From Flavobacterium sp. Root420 (lineage in GTDB: Bacteria > Bacteroidota > Bacteroidia > Flavobacteriales > Flavobacteriaceae): 64,000 nucleotides of DNA. A model generated the notes under the pieces. The model did no database searches. It was not told the DNA's origin and worked only from the letters and a program-made list of their open reading frames with translations. Numbering within the stretch: the stretch's first letter is position 1; every line of letters begins with the position of its first letter. Shown here piece by piece: positions 1 to 8,372 of this stretch. The translations under genes were made by a program, and so were the position numbers. Location: positions 124,001 to 188,000 of the forward strand of contig NZ_LMEF01000029.1 of NCBI RefSeq assembly GCF_001427905.1, written 5' to 3'.

Positions 1-606
1 CGCAATTCTATGGGCAATCTTTTGAATATTGATTTATCAGCAGGTTATATTCTTCATGTTGGCGGCAATCAGTTTTATAAGAACAGAAAAGGAGTAATAG
101 AAATTTACAATGCCTGGAGAGCTTCGTCAGGTGTTTTTTTACCACTTTTATTGGTAGGAGCCAAACCTACAGAAAAACTAAAAGAGGTATACGAAAAATC
201 TGTATACAAAAAAGATATCCATTTCGTAACAGACCTTGATGACCAATATATTAATGCAGCTTATTGCGGGGCAACTTGTTTATTGTTTCCATCGCTCGAT
301 GAGGGATTTGGCTGGCCGATAGCAGAAGCAATGGCATGTGGGTGTCTGGTAGTTACTACAAATAGAGCTCCAATGACAGAAATCCTTGGTATTGCTGATT
401 TTTTTCTAATACAACGCCGGCCTTTTAATACTTTATTAGTGGAAGAATGGAGTAAAAAAGCCTGCAATCAAATTACCAAAATTATAAATCTTTCAGATGC
501 AGAAAGGCAGCAATGTATTACTAAAGGGTTAGAGTCGATTAAAAAATTTGATACTGAATTTTTTTTAAATCAATTGGAAGAACAGTACAAATTAATAATA
601 GAATAA
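1..606 (+). CDS. GT4-family glycosyltransferase, C-terminal part (runs off left edge)
   Basis: The frame is open to the first base, so the ATG at 10 is probably internal and the gene starts outside the window. About 200 residues remain where GT4 enzymes have 350-400, so this is the C-terminal nucleotide-sugar-binding Rossmann domain. Counting from the ATG at 10, the EX7E motif of GT4 retaining enzymes is at E98-E106 (DEGFGWPIAEAMACG), and the ILHVGG strand that opens the domain is near residue 14. The expected role is transfer of a sugar from a nucleotide donor onto a lipid-linked repeat unit at the inner face of the cytoplasmic membrane. It is the first of several polysaccharide genes in one direction. 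Donor and acceptor cannot be told from the sequence. Confidence 0.85.
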   Translation, partial: RNSMGNLLNIDLSAGYILHVGGNQFYKNRKGVIEIYNAWRASSGVFLPLLLVGAKPTEKLKEVYEKSVYKKDIHFVTDLDDQYINAAYCGATCLLFPSLDEGFGWPIAEAMACGCLVVTTNRAPMTEILGIADFFLIQRRPFNTLLVEEWSKKACNQITKIINLSDAERQQCITKGLESIKKFDTEFFLNQLEEQYKLIIE

Positions 607-649
607 GAGGGTTTATTTCTTTTTTGCATTTTTTTTAATATTGAAAGTG

Positions 650-1789
650 ATGAAAATAATGAAAATAAAATTGTTCAATCAGCCTAAAGTAGCCAATAGA
701 AGAATTGAATTGGATTTCCTTAGAGGTTTAGCCATTTTGTTGGTTTTAGGATTACATTTTAATACACCAAATTCAGGCATATATTTTTTAGATAAGGCGA
801 TCTTAATTATTAAATCCTTTGGAGGGACTGGGGTTAATCTTTTCTTTTCTCTAAGTGGTTTCTTAGTAGGAGGATTATTGTTGAAAGAGTTAAAGACCAC
901 TGGAGAAATCAATGCTCCAAGATTTTTAGTTCGAAGAGCAATAAAAATTTGGCCTCCGCTTTATTTTCTTTTGATCGTGCATACCTTCTCAGGTCACCAT
1001 CCTATTAATACTTTTTTGTGGCAAAATCTTTTTCATGTACAAAATTATTTTGGCACTTCAATTAATCAAACCTGGTCCCTGGCAGTAGAAGAACATTTTT
1101 ATCTATTTCTTGCCTTTTTTATATCGTATCAGGCAAAAAATCCACCAAAGAAAATAATTTTAAATTTATTAATAGTCATTGTACTATCTGTGAGCTTACG
1201 TTTAATTGCTGTAAATTATGGCTATTTAGACGCGACTTTTCGTCAAACACAATATAGAATGGATAGTTTGTTGTTTGGCGTTATTTTGTCAGTAGTGCAT
1301 ATTTATTATAAAGAATCATTTGATCGTCTGGCCTCTAATAGATTATTACTAAATATTTCATTTGTTGTTTTAGTGGCAACAATTTTATTAACTGTAAATA
1401 ATCCATATCTCGACCGAAGCATAGGGTATTTAGTTCAGGCTATTGGTTTTACATTACTAATTGTACAGGTTGTAACTTCTAAATCTATTCTTAAGAACAG
1501 TATAATTTATCGTTTTATAGCATGGATCGGAATTTATTCTTATGGAATTTATTTATGGCACTCGATCTCTGTTGGACCTTCAAAAAAAATCCAAAAGATA
1601 CTTTTTAATCAAGATTATAATGACCTGACCATTTTAATTACAGTAGTGCTATTTCAGTTATTTCTAAGTGTATTCTTAGGGTATTTAACATCAACTGTTA
1701 TCGAATGGCCTTCGTTGAGTTTGAGAGATCGTTTTTACCCTTCAGGTAAAAAAAGCAATAATAAAGAAACAGTTATTGTTGCAGAATAG
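650..1789 (+). CDS. acyltransferase 3 family membrane protein (OafA/YrhL-like)
   Basis: About 379 residues with roughly ten hydrophobic segments, the usual length and layout of acyltransferase-3 proteins, which move acetyl or other acyl groups onto sugars across the inner membrane. The family N-terminal signature is present (LDFLRGLAILLVLGLHF, with the conserved Arg and His), as is the central SLAVEEHFYLF motif. An open TTG codon at 641 extends the frame by three codons, but the ATG at 650 (or 659) is the more likely start. It lies 43 bases after the preceding glycosyltransferase and overlaps only the upstream open frame, not the likely start, of the next one. The context suggests O-acylation of the exopolysaccharide repeat unit. 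The acyl donor and target hydroxyl are unknown. Confidence 0.85.
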   Translation: MKIMKIKLFNQPKVANRRIELDFLRGLAILLVLGLHFNTPNSGIYFLDKAILIIKSFGGTGVNLFFSLSGFLVGGLLLKELKTTGEINAPRFLVRRAIKIWPPLYFLLIVHTFSGHHPINTFLWQNLFHVQNYFGTSINQTWSLAVEEHFYLFLAFFISYQAKNPPKKIILNLLIVIVLSVSLRLIAVNYGYLDATFRQTQYRMDSLLFGVILSVVHIYYKESFDRLASNRLLLNISFVVLVATILLTVNNPYLDRSIGYLVQAIGFTLLIVQVVTSKSILKNSIIYRFIAWIGIYSYGIYLWHSISVGPSKKIQKILFNQDYNDLTILITVVLFQLFLSVFLGYLTSTVIEWPSLSLRDRFYPSGKKSNNKETVIVAE

Positions 1790-1838
1790 ATTTACAATGC
1801 ATCACCACGATTTAAAGATAAACAATCATAAACAAGAT

Positions 1839-3011
1839 ATGAAAGTACTCAGAGTTATAACCTCCATGAATCCAAAAACTGGAGGTCCTTGCCAGGGAAT
1901 ACGTAATGTAAACCCTTTTATTAAGCAATTAGGTACAGAGGTCGAAGTAGTATGTTTGGATAATGCAGAGGAAGAGTATGCTACAAAAGATGATTTTATT
2001 ATTCATAAAATAGGAAAAGGGAAGACCTCTTATCAATATCAGCCATTGTTGTATAAGTGGTTAATAAAAAACGCTTTAAGTTATGATGTTGTAATGGTTC
2101 ACGGACTTTGGCAGCATTACAATTTAGTGGTTTACAAGGCAATTAATTCTTTAAAGAAGTCTTATAAAAAAGTGCCAAAAGTGGTTGTCATGCCACATGG
2201 TATGCTGGATCCTTATTTTCAAACTGCAGCTGACCGAAAATGGAAGGCCCTGAGAAATGAAGTGGTTTGGTATTTTATAGAAAAAAAATGTATTAACCGG
2301 GCCGATGCCATTTTTTATACTTGCCAGGAAGAATTGCAACTGGCAGCAACAACCTTTGAAGGATATAGCCCTAAAAAGGCAATTAATGTGAGTTATGGAA
2401 TTCAGGCGCCACCAATTAGAAAACCAGAATTTGATACTGCTTTCTATAAAAAATGCCCCAAAGTATTACACAAGGAATATTGGCTTTTTTTAAGCCGGAT
2501 TCACGAAAAAAAAGGAGTCGATTTATTGATTCAGGCATACAATGAGCTTTCTATAAACAATCCCGCTCTTGCCGAACTAGTAATTGCCGGTCCATATGAA
2601 TCTGCGTACGGACAAGAAATGATAAAAATGGCTGCCGGGAATTCAAAAATTCATTTTTCAGGAATGCTGCAGGGTGACGAAAAATGGGGAGCTTTCTACA
2701 ATTGCCAGGCGTATCTATTACCCAGTCATCAGGAGAATTTTGGTATTGCTATTGTCGAGGCACTGGCTTGCCAAAAAGCAGTCTTAATTACAGATAAGGT
2801 TAATATTTATCGGGAGATCGAAGATGGTGGTGGAGGTTTTGTTGGTGCTGATACTTTTAATGGCGTTCTTGGAATTCTAAAAAAATGGGAAGCATTGAGT
2901 AAAAATGAAAAAACAGAAATGGGTAAAAATGCATTTTTATTATATCAACAACATTTTGATGTAAAAAGTACTGCCGAGAGATTAAACAAGGTTTTAAAAT
3001 CACTTATTTAA
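1839..3011 (+). CDS. GT4-family glycosyltransferase
   Basis: The frame is open from a TTG at 1776, but the family begins at MKVLRVITSMNPKTGGP, so I place the start at the ATG at 1839, giving 390 residues. The N-terminal domain has the glycine-containing donor/acceptor loop (MNPKTGGPCQG). The C-terminal domain has the FLSRIHEKKGVDLLIQAY strand and the EX7E motif in HQENFGIAIVEALAC. The enzyme should be a retaining glycosyltransferase acting on the cytoplasmic face during repeat-unit assembly. It ends two bases before the WcaF-like gene, so the two are almost certainly cotranscribed and possibly translationally coupled. The sugar specificity cannot be read from sequence. Confidence 0.88.
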   Translation: MKVLRVITSMNPKTGGPCQGIRNVNPFIKQLGTEVEVVCLDNAEEEYATKDDFIIHKIGKGKTSYQYQPLLYKWLIKNALSYDVVMVHGLWQHYNLVVYKAINSLKKSYKKVPKVVVMPHGMLDPYFQTAADRKWKALRNEVVWYFIEKKCINRADAIFYTCQEELQLAATTFEGYSPKKAINVSYGIQAPPIRKPEFDTAFYKKCPKVLHKEYWLFLSRIHEKKGVDLLIQAYNELSINNPALAELVIAGPYESAYGQEMIKMAAGNSKIHFSGMLQGDEKWGAFYNCQAYLLPSHQENFGIAIVEALACQKAVLITDKVNIYREIEDGGGGFVGADTFNGVLGILKKWEALSKNEKTEMGKNAFLLYQQHFDVKSTAERLNKVLKSLI

Positions 3012-3012
3012 A

Positions 3013-3558
3013 ATGATTTATCAGAATTTAAAAGAATTTACTGTTCCCAAAACATTTCGCGGAAAATCTAAAATTACTGTACAATTATGGTGGATGGTAC
3101 AAGGAACACTTTTCGCACTGTCCCCTCAATTTTTTTATGGATGGCGTCGTTTTCTTCTCCGGTCGTTTGGGGCCAAAATTGGAAAAGGAGTACTATTAAG
3201 ATCAACTGTTAAGGTTACTTATCCCTGGAATATAGAAATAGGAGATTATAGCTGGATAGGTGAGGACAATGTTTTGTACAGTCTTGGGAAAATTAAAATA
3301 GGCAGTAATGTTGCCTTAGCACATAAAGTCTACATCAATACGGGCGGACACGAGTATGATAAAACCTCTTTTGATATTTTTTGCGAACCGGTAGTTATTG
3401 AAGATGAATGCTGGCTAACAACTGATGTTTATGTTGCTCCGGGAGTAACTATAGGTAAAGGTTCAATAATCGCCGCAAGAAGTTCAGTATTAAAGAGTAT
3501 GCCAGGTGGTAAAATATGTGTAGGAACTCCGGCTATTGCAATAAAAGACAGAATTTAA
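3013..3558 (+). CDS. WcaF-like hexapeptide-repeat acetyltransferase
   Basis: A 181-residue left-handed beta-helix acetyltransferase. Imperfect hexapeptide repeats run through the middle and end (for example NIEIGDYSWIG, VVIEDECWL, VTIGKGSIIAARSSVL), and the TPAIAIKDRI ending is typical of colanic-acid WcaF-type proteins. WcaF enzymes transfer acetyl from acetyl-CoA to a sugar of an extracellular polysaccharide in the cytoplasm. The N-terminal stretch (LWWMVQGTLFALSPQ) is also characteristic of this subgroup. It follows the GT4 gene after one base and precedes the epimerase by ten bases. Function as an O-acetyltransferase is a family-level call; the acceptor sugar is unknown. Confidence 0.85.
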   Translation: MIYQNLKEFTVPKTFRGKSKITVQLWWMVQGTLFALSPQFFYGWRRFLLRSFGAKIGKGVLLRSTVKVTYPWNIEIGDYSWIGEDNVLYSLGKIKIGSNVALAHKVYINTGGHEYDKTSFDIFCEPVVIEDECWLTTDVYVAPGVTIGKGSIIAARSSVLKSMPGGKICVGTPAIAIKDRI

Positions 3559-3568
3559 AATTACAAAA

Positions 3569-4534
3569 ATGGCAAAATTTTTAATTACCGGCGGATCAGG
3601 GTTTATTGGTACCAATTTGATCAATAAGTTACTAAACGATAATCATCAGGTAGTGAGTATCGATATTAAGGAACCTAAATCGAAGGAACATAATACTATT
3701 TTTAGAAAGGTAAATTTATGCAACAGGCAAGAATTAGAGAGCGTAATACTTTCATATGATCCGGCATATGTAATTCATTTAGGAGCCAGAACAGACTTAA
3801 ATGGTAAAACATTAGAGGATTATGATGCTAATATTGGCGGTGTAAAAAATCTGCTTTTTGTTTTAGATAAATTAAAAAATCTTAAAAAAGTCATTTTTGC
3901 TTCCTCTATGTATGTTTGCCAGCCGGGTTATGTACCTAAAGATTTTAATGACTTTATGCCTCACACCATTTATGGAGAAAGTAAGGTTTTAACTGAAAAA
4001 AACATCATAGACTGGAATCCTAAATATACCTGGACTATTGTAAGACCAACTTCTATCTGGGGACCTTATTTTGATGAACCGTACAATCTTTTTTTTAAAA
4101 TAGTACTTTCCGGAAAGTACTTTCATATGGGCAGTAAGGCTTGCAAAAAAACGTATGGTTATATCGATAATTTTATTTATCAGGTAGAATCAATTATTAC
4201 TTCAAATAAAGATCTGGTAGATCATAAAGTATTTTATCTGGGAGATTATGAACCTTATACTATTACCTCTTGGGCAGATGAAATTGCAGGTACCAAAAAT
4301 ATAAAAATCCATAATATTCCATATTCTGTTTTTGTAATAGCAGCTTTTTTTGGTGATTGTTTGAAACTAGTGAGAATTAAATTCCCCATGACCAGTTTTC
4401 GATTAAAAAACATGACTACAAATAATTTTTTTGACTTATCTGAGATCAAAAAGTTAGCTCCTCATTTACCTGTATCCAGAAATATAGGAACTAAACAAAC
4501 AGTAGACTGGATGGTTGCTAATTATAGTATATAA
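3569..4534 (+). CDS. NAD-dependent epimerase/dehydratase (extended SDR)
   Basis: A 321-residue extended short-chain dehydrogenase/reductase. The N-terminal NAD-binding motif is TGGSGFIG (residues 7-14), an acidic residue ends the second strand (SIDIKE), and the catalytic Tyr-Lys pair is in HTIYGESK with an upstream Ser pair (FASSMY). These enzymes interconvert nucleotide sugars (4-epimerases, 4,6-dehydratases, reductases), and the position between glycosyltransferases fits supply of an activated sugar for the exopolysaccharide. The C-terminal substrate half does not match one named enzyme well enough to call GalE, FcI or another. It ends before a gap with a small hairpin, so the next gene may be less tightly coupled. 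Confidence 0.85.
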   Translation: MAKFLITGGSGFIGTNLINKLLNDNHQVVSIDIKEPKSKEHNTIFRKVNLCNRQELESVILSYDPAYVIHLGARTDLNGKTLEDYDANIGGVKNLLFVLDKLKNLKKVIFASSMYVCQPGYVPKDFNDFMPHTIYGESKVLTEKNIIDWNPKYTWTIVRPTSIWGPYFDEPYNLFFKIVLSGKYFHMGSKACKKTYGYIDNFIYQVESIITSNKDLVDHKVFYLGDYEPYTITSWADEIAGTKNIKIHNIPYSVFVIAAFFGDCLKLVRIKFPMTSFRLKNMTTNNFFDLSEIKKLAPHLPVSRNIGTKQTVDWMVANYSI

Positions 4535-4579
4535 TAACAATTCCAATTTCTTAATACATTTTTTCAATTTACGATTTAT

Positions 4580-4602
4580 AAGCTTTTTTATTAAGAAAGC
4601 TT
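4580..4602 (+). terminator. weak hairpin after the epimerase gene
   Basis: An AAGCTTTTTT arm (4580-4589) pairs with AAGAAAGCTT (4593-4602) with one mismatch and a short loop. No clear run of T follows, so it may be a weak terminator, a processing site or chance in AT-rich DNA. Confidence 0.25.
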
Positions 4603-4660
4603 GTCAACTATTGGTGCGCATCAGGCATTCAGTTAATAATTTGTAATAATAATATAACTT

Positions 4661-5404
4661 ATGAAAGCTACTATAATCACTATTTGCTACAATAGAAAAA
4701 ATACTATTGCCCAATGTATAGAAAGTGTTTTAAATCAGGACTATACCAATATTGAATACATTGTCATCGATGGAAATTCTACAGATGGTACAAAGGATGT
4801 TATTCAATCTTATTCTAGCCAGATCAGCCAATACATTTCAGAACCCGATAAAGGAATGTATGATGCCATCAATAAAGGTTTGAAAATGGCTACGGGAGAT
4901 ATTATAGGTTTAATGCATTCTGATGATGAGTTTTATGATGCTGATGTTGTCAGTAAAATAGTAAGCGCTTTTCAACGAAATACTCAGACTGAAGGAGTTT
5001 ATGGAGATGGCATATATGTTAGCAACGATGCCAAAGAAAAAGTAGTTCGCAATAGAATAGGGGGAGACTTTGTTTTCGAAAAATTAAAAGTAGGCTGGCT
5101 TCCTTTACATCCTACTGTTTATTTGCGAAAATCTGTAATAGAAAAATTAGGAGGTTATGATTTGAACTTTACAATTGCTTCAGATACTGAATTACTGCTT
5201 CGCTATTTATTTGTGAACAAAGTAAAATTAATGTACCTCAGTGCGTATGTTGTCAAAATGAGAATGGGCGGATTAAGCACATCTTATAAAAGAGCTTTTG
5301 AAGTATTGTATGAAGATTATCGTATTTATAAACATCATGGTTTATCAGCATTTAGGGCCGTTTTTCTGAAGAAATTAATAGCTCTGAAACAATATATCTA
5401 CTAA
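4661..5404 (+). CDS. GT2-family glycosyltransferase
   Basis: A 247-residue GT-A fold enzyme. It opens with the nucleotide-binding strand ATIITICYNRKNTI, then shows the IDGNSTDGT segment around residue 40 and a DXD-like metal site in LMHSDDEF near residue 85. Family 2 enzymes are inverting and use nucleotide-diphospho-sugars. The C-terminal helix region (about residues 200-247) is short and basic with no membrane span, so it probably works at the membrane surface on a lipid-linked glycan. It sits 126 bases after the epimerase and 26 bases before the VanZ-like gene in the exopolysaccharide cluster. Confidence 0.88.
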   Translation: MKATIITICYNRKNTIAQCIESVLNQDYTNIEYIVIDGNSTDGTKDVIQSYSSQISQYISEPDKGMYDAINKGLKMATGDIIGLMHSDDEFYDADVVSKIVSAFQRNTQTEGVYGDGIYVSNDAKEKVVRNRIGGDFVFEKLKVGWLPLHPTVYLRKSVIEKLGGYDLNFTIASDTELLLRYLFVNKVKLMYLSAYVVKMRMGGLSTSYKRAFEVLYEDYRIYKHHGLSAFRAVFLKKLIALKQYIY

Positions 5405-5430
5405 TTTTTCAATTATCCGATTATCTCAGA

Positions 5431-5868
5431 ATGAAAATAAAAAATGTGTGGAGAATGAGTATCGTTATTGTTTTTTTACTTGTATGTATCGGTAGTATTT
5501 TTTACTACTCATGGATTCATAATCCGGGTTTAGAAACGGAAACTTACTTGCCTCTTTGGATAAGGAAATGGAGTAATGAATATTATAATTTACGAACTGC
5601 CATTCCATTTGTAATTCTGGGTTATTTATTAGAAGTATGGCAAGGGCTTTCTAATACAGCAGCTAGGGCAAACAGATTTGCTTTTCGATTAAAAACCGTA
5701 ATAATAATTGCTGTGGTGGTTTGCCTGGCAGAGGGCGGACAGTTTTTTATAGCAACGCGTCAACCGGATTTTAGGGATGTTTTCTTTGGAATTTCAGGAG
5801 GTGTTTTAGGTTATTTAATGTATCATTTAATTCAAAAAATCAACTTTTTATTTAGTAAAAATGCGTAA
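5431..5868 (+). CDS. VanZ-like integral membrane protein
   Basis: 145 residues with about four hydrophobic segments (near 9-27, 55-70, 85-105 and 118-137). The RQPDFRDVFFGISGGVLG segment resembles the conserved Asp-containing segment of VanZ-family proteins (Asp-Val followed by a Gly-rich membrane helix). VanZ was first described as a teicoplanin-resistance protein, but most relatives in Bacteroidota have no known role and often sit beside polysaccharide genes. The last eight bases overlap the start of the WcaJ-like gene, which suggests translational coupling and a linked role in lipid-linked sugar handling. That role is inference. Confidence 0.7.
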   Translation: MKIKNVWRMSIVIVFLLVCIGSIFYYSWIHNPGLETETYLPLWIRKWSNEYYNLRTAIPFVILGYLLEVWQGLSNTAARANRFAFRLKTVIIIAVVVCLAEGGQFFIATRQPDFRDVFFGISGGVLGYLMYHLIQKINFLFSKNA

Positions 5869-7261
5869 TAGACATAAATTTACTTTTATTTTTTGCAGTA
5901 TCATTTCTGATTTCTTTGCGATAATCGGAGGCATCTTTCTTTTTTTTAGCTTTACCGAAGAAGCTTCTGTGCAATGGAATATTTTTGTTGTTGAAAACAG
6001 TTATCTCTATGCTATAGTGGGATGGTTATTGGCAGCGTTATATTTTAATTTATACCGACTGGATACTATTTTTATCCTGACTACTTTTTATCACAACAGC
6101 TGGAGTGTATTTTTGAGTCAATGTATCTTATGGCAAGTTTACCTTCTGGTTTTTCAGGGTGCCAATGAGTATCGAATGGCAGTTGATGCTAATTTGTTGC
6201 AATTTAGTTATTTGCTTTTTTACCTTTTCTTGTCCAGGATTATCTTCACGCTGGTTTTAAATAATATTAAAAAGTTTATAAAAAAACCTTTTATAGTAGC
6301 CATTTGGGGTTTTAATACCACAAGTATACAATTAGCGTCAAAACTAGAGAGCAATGCTTATTTTTATGATTTTCCAGGAATTATAAATGATATCAACGAA
6401 GAGCTTTTTACAGATAAAGCAACTTTTGGACAAGCCTTGTCAAATGCTATTCTGAGAGCTTCAGGAAACGGTGTTCAGGAGTTGTATATTGTAGTAAAAC
6501 CACAATTCATAGATGATTTGCATCGCTATTTTGAATTGGCAGACCGCTATTGTATGCGTTTGAAATTTGTTCCTGATCTATCTACAATTTCAAAATCTTC
6601 TTTCAGCAGTTCTAATTTCGAAAATTTTCATGTAATACGTCCCCGTTACGAACCTTTGCAAAACGCATATAATCGATTAGTCAAACGGGTATTTGATATC
6701 GTTTTTAGTCTCTTAGTGCTCCTCTTTATTTTATCATGGCTGTATCCATTAATGGCTATAATAATCAAAAAGCAAAGTAAGGGGCCTGTTTTATTCAAAC
6801 AACTTCGTACAGGGAAAAAAAATGAAGCTTTTTGGTGTTATAAATTTAGAAGCATGACTATCAATAGTCAAAGTGATAGTCTGCAGGCTCAAAAAGAAGA
6901 CGCAAGAGTTACACCCATAGGAAAATTTATTAGACGAACTAGTATTGATGAACTACCTCAGTTTTTTAATGTTTTATTAGGAAACATGAGCGTAGTAGGA
7001 CCTCGTCCTCATATGCTTAAGCATACACAGGACTACAACGAACAGATTAATAATTTTATGGTTCGCCATTTTGTAAAACCGGGAATTACTGGTTTGGCTC
7101 AAGTTTCAGGCTTAAGAGGAGAAACTAAACAAGTCTCTGATATGCAGCGAAGAGTAAAGGCAGATATCGATTATTTACAAAATTGGAGTCTCATTAAAGA
7201 TATTAAAATTTGTGTATTGACCATAATTGTAACCCTGAAAGGGGATAAAAATGCTTTTTAA
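5861..7261 (+). CDS. polyprenyl-phosphate sugar-1-phosphate transferase (WcaJ/WbaP type)
   Basis: 466 residues. The N-terminal half has several membrane spans followed by a Rossmann-like domain (CoA-binding-like, about 130-270). The C-terminal sugar transferase domain starts at KRVFDIVFSLLVLL and has the family motifs KGPVLFKQLRTGK, YKFRSM, the catalytic TSIDELPQFFNVL and MSVVGPRPHM. These enzymes start repeat-unit synthesis by moving hexose-1-phosphate from a UDP-sugar onto undecaprenyl phosphate. The length fits the full five-span WcaJ/WbaP class. Its first eight bases lie inside the VanZ-like gene. Glucose or galactose cannot be distinguished from sequence. Confidence 0.93.
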   Translation: MRNRHKFTFIFCSIISDFFAIIGGIFLFFSFTEEASVQWNIFVVENSYLYAIVGWLLAALYFNLYRLDTIFILTTFYHNSWSVFLSQCILWQVYLLVFQGANEYRMAVDANLLQFSYLLFYLFLSRIIFTLVLNNIKKFIKKPFIVAIWGFNTTSIQLASKLESNAYFYDFPGIINDINEELFTDKATFGQALSNAILRASGNGVQELYIVVKPQFIDDLHRYFELADRYCMRLKFVPDLSTISKSSFSSSNFENFHVIRPRYEPLQNAYNRLVKRVFDIVFSLLVLLFILSWLYPLMAIIIKKQSKGPVLFKQLRTGKKNEAFWCYKFRSMTINSQSDSLQAQKEDARVTPIGKFIRRTSIDELPQFFNVLLGNMSVVGPRPHMLKHTQDYNEQINNFMVRHFVKPGITGLAQVSGLRGETKQVSDMQRRVKADIDYLQNWSLIKDIKICVLTIIVTLKGDKNAF

Positions 7262-7280
7262 ACCTTAAAAAAAAAATATT

Positions 7281-7469
7281 ATGAATATTACAATTGCCTC
7301 TTATTTAGCTGGTTTCATTTCTGGCATTTCTATTGCCGGTTATTTTATTGGCAAGGAATTATATCGTTTTTATGTAAAAGACAAAGTGCAAAAAAAACAG
7401 CTGCACCGATTGTCTCAATTGAATGACCACATAAAAGAGAAACAAAAATTCCAGTTAGAACCAAATTAA
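7281..7469 (+). CDS. small single-span membrane protein in exopolysaccharide operon
   Basis: 62 residues: one predicted membrane span (about 7-25, SYLAGFISGISIAGYFIG) followed by a charged, Lys/Gln-rich cytoplasmic-type tail (about 30-62) that looks helical. It matches no family I know. It starts 19 bases after the initiating transferase with the same orientation, and its amino acid composition is protein-like, so I treat it as real. It could be a small accessory subunit of the transferase or of the Wza/Wzc export machinery. A 131-base gap separates it from the export lipoprotein gene. Confidence 0.55.
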   Translation: MNITIASYLAGFISGISIAGYFIGKELYRFYVKDKVQKKQLHRLSQLNDHIKEKQKFQLEPN

Positions 7470-7600
7470 TTGATTAGTAAATTCTAATCAATTGAATCTA
7501 TACTTGTCTAAGTATTCTGAAATTGCAATACTAGTTCTGTCTTTTTAACCCATAATTTATTATTACTGTAATTTTTAAATTAATTATTTATACAATTTAT

Positions 7601-8365
7601 ATGAATCGTCTACCCCACATTTTATTTCTTATCGTTATTCTATTTTCATCCTGTGCATCAAAAAAAGATATTATTTATTTTCAGGATGCTGCTAATTATG
7701 CTTCAGTTCCAACTTCTGTCAAAGCTGTTTTGGTACAGCCAAATGATATATTGAATATTCGAATTGGTGCGTTGGTTCCTGAGACAGCATTACCTTATAA
7801 TATACAAACAGGAAGCGAGGCAACCAATTCTACATTAGATGCGCTAAAAGTTCAGGGCTATTTAGTGTCTCCTGAGAAAACAATTGTGCTGCCTATTTTA
7901 GGATCTGTTAGTACAGCAGGACTATCTGTAACCGATTTAGAAACAAAGATTAAAATAGAGCTCGAAAAAGGTGGGCATTTAGTAGCTCCTACAGTTGCGA
8001 TTCGAATTTTGAATGCTAAAGTAACAGTTCTGGGAGAGGTAAAAGCACCTGGTACTTATACGTTTTTAGAGCAATCACTATCGGTTCCGCAAGCCCTAGG
8101 TTATGCTGGAGATTTAACCATAAACGCTAAGCGAAATGATATTTTATTAATTAGAGAATCAGAAGGCAAAAGAATAATGATGAATATAGATTTGACAACA
8201 GTAAACTGGATGAACAATCCGCAATATCAGATTCGTCAAAATGACGTATTGGTTGTTAACCCGAATAATGCAAAAGTAAAAACGGCCGGATATATAGGCA
8301 ATACAGGTACTGTACTTACAATTGCTTCATTGATACTAAGCTCTATTATATTATTAACTAGATAA
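7601..8365 (+). CDS. polysaccharide export outer-membrane lipoprotein (Wza type)
   Basis: 254 residues. A lipoprotein signal ends at Cys18 (ILFSSCASKKD). It is followed by the Poly_export domain (VQPNDILNIRIGALVPE onwards) and an SLBB domain (VTVLGEVKAPGTYTF). A C-terminal hydrophobic segment near residues 232-251 (TVLTIASLILSSIILL) is common in Bacteroidota members and may serve as the membrane-crossing helix. Wza proteins form the channel that takes the finished polymer through the periplasm and outer membrane. It lies seven bases before the autokinase gene, the usual Wza-Wzc pairing. Confidence 0.92.
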   Translation: MNRLPHILFLIVILFSSCASKKDIIYFQDAANYASVPTSVKAVLVQPNDILNIRIGALVPETALPYNIQTGSEATNSTLDALKVQGYLVSPEKTIVLPILGSVSTAGLSVTDLETKIKIELEKGGHLVAPTVAIRILNAKVTVLGEVKAPGTYTFLEQSLSVPQALGYAGDLTINAKRNDILLIRESEGKRIMMNIDLTTVNWMNNPQYQIRQNDVLVVNPNNAKVKTAGYIGNTGTVLTIASLILSSIILLTR

Positions 8366-8372
8366 AAGCCCC

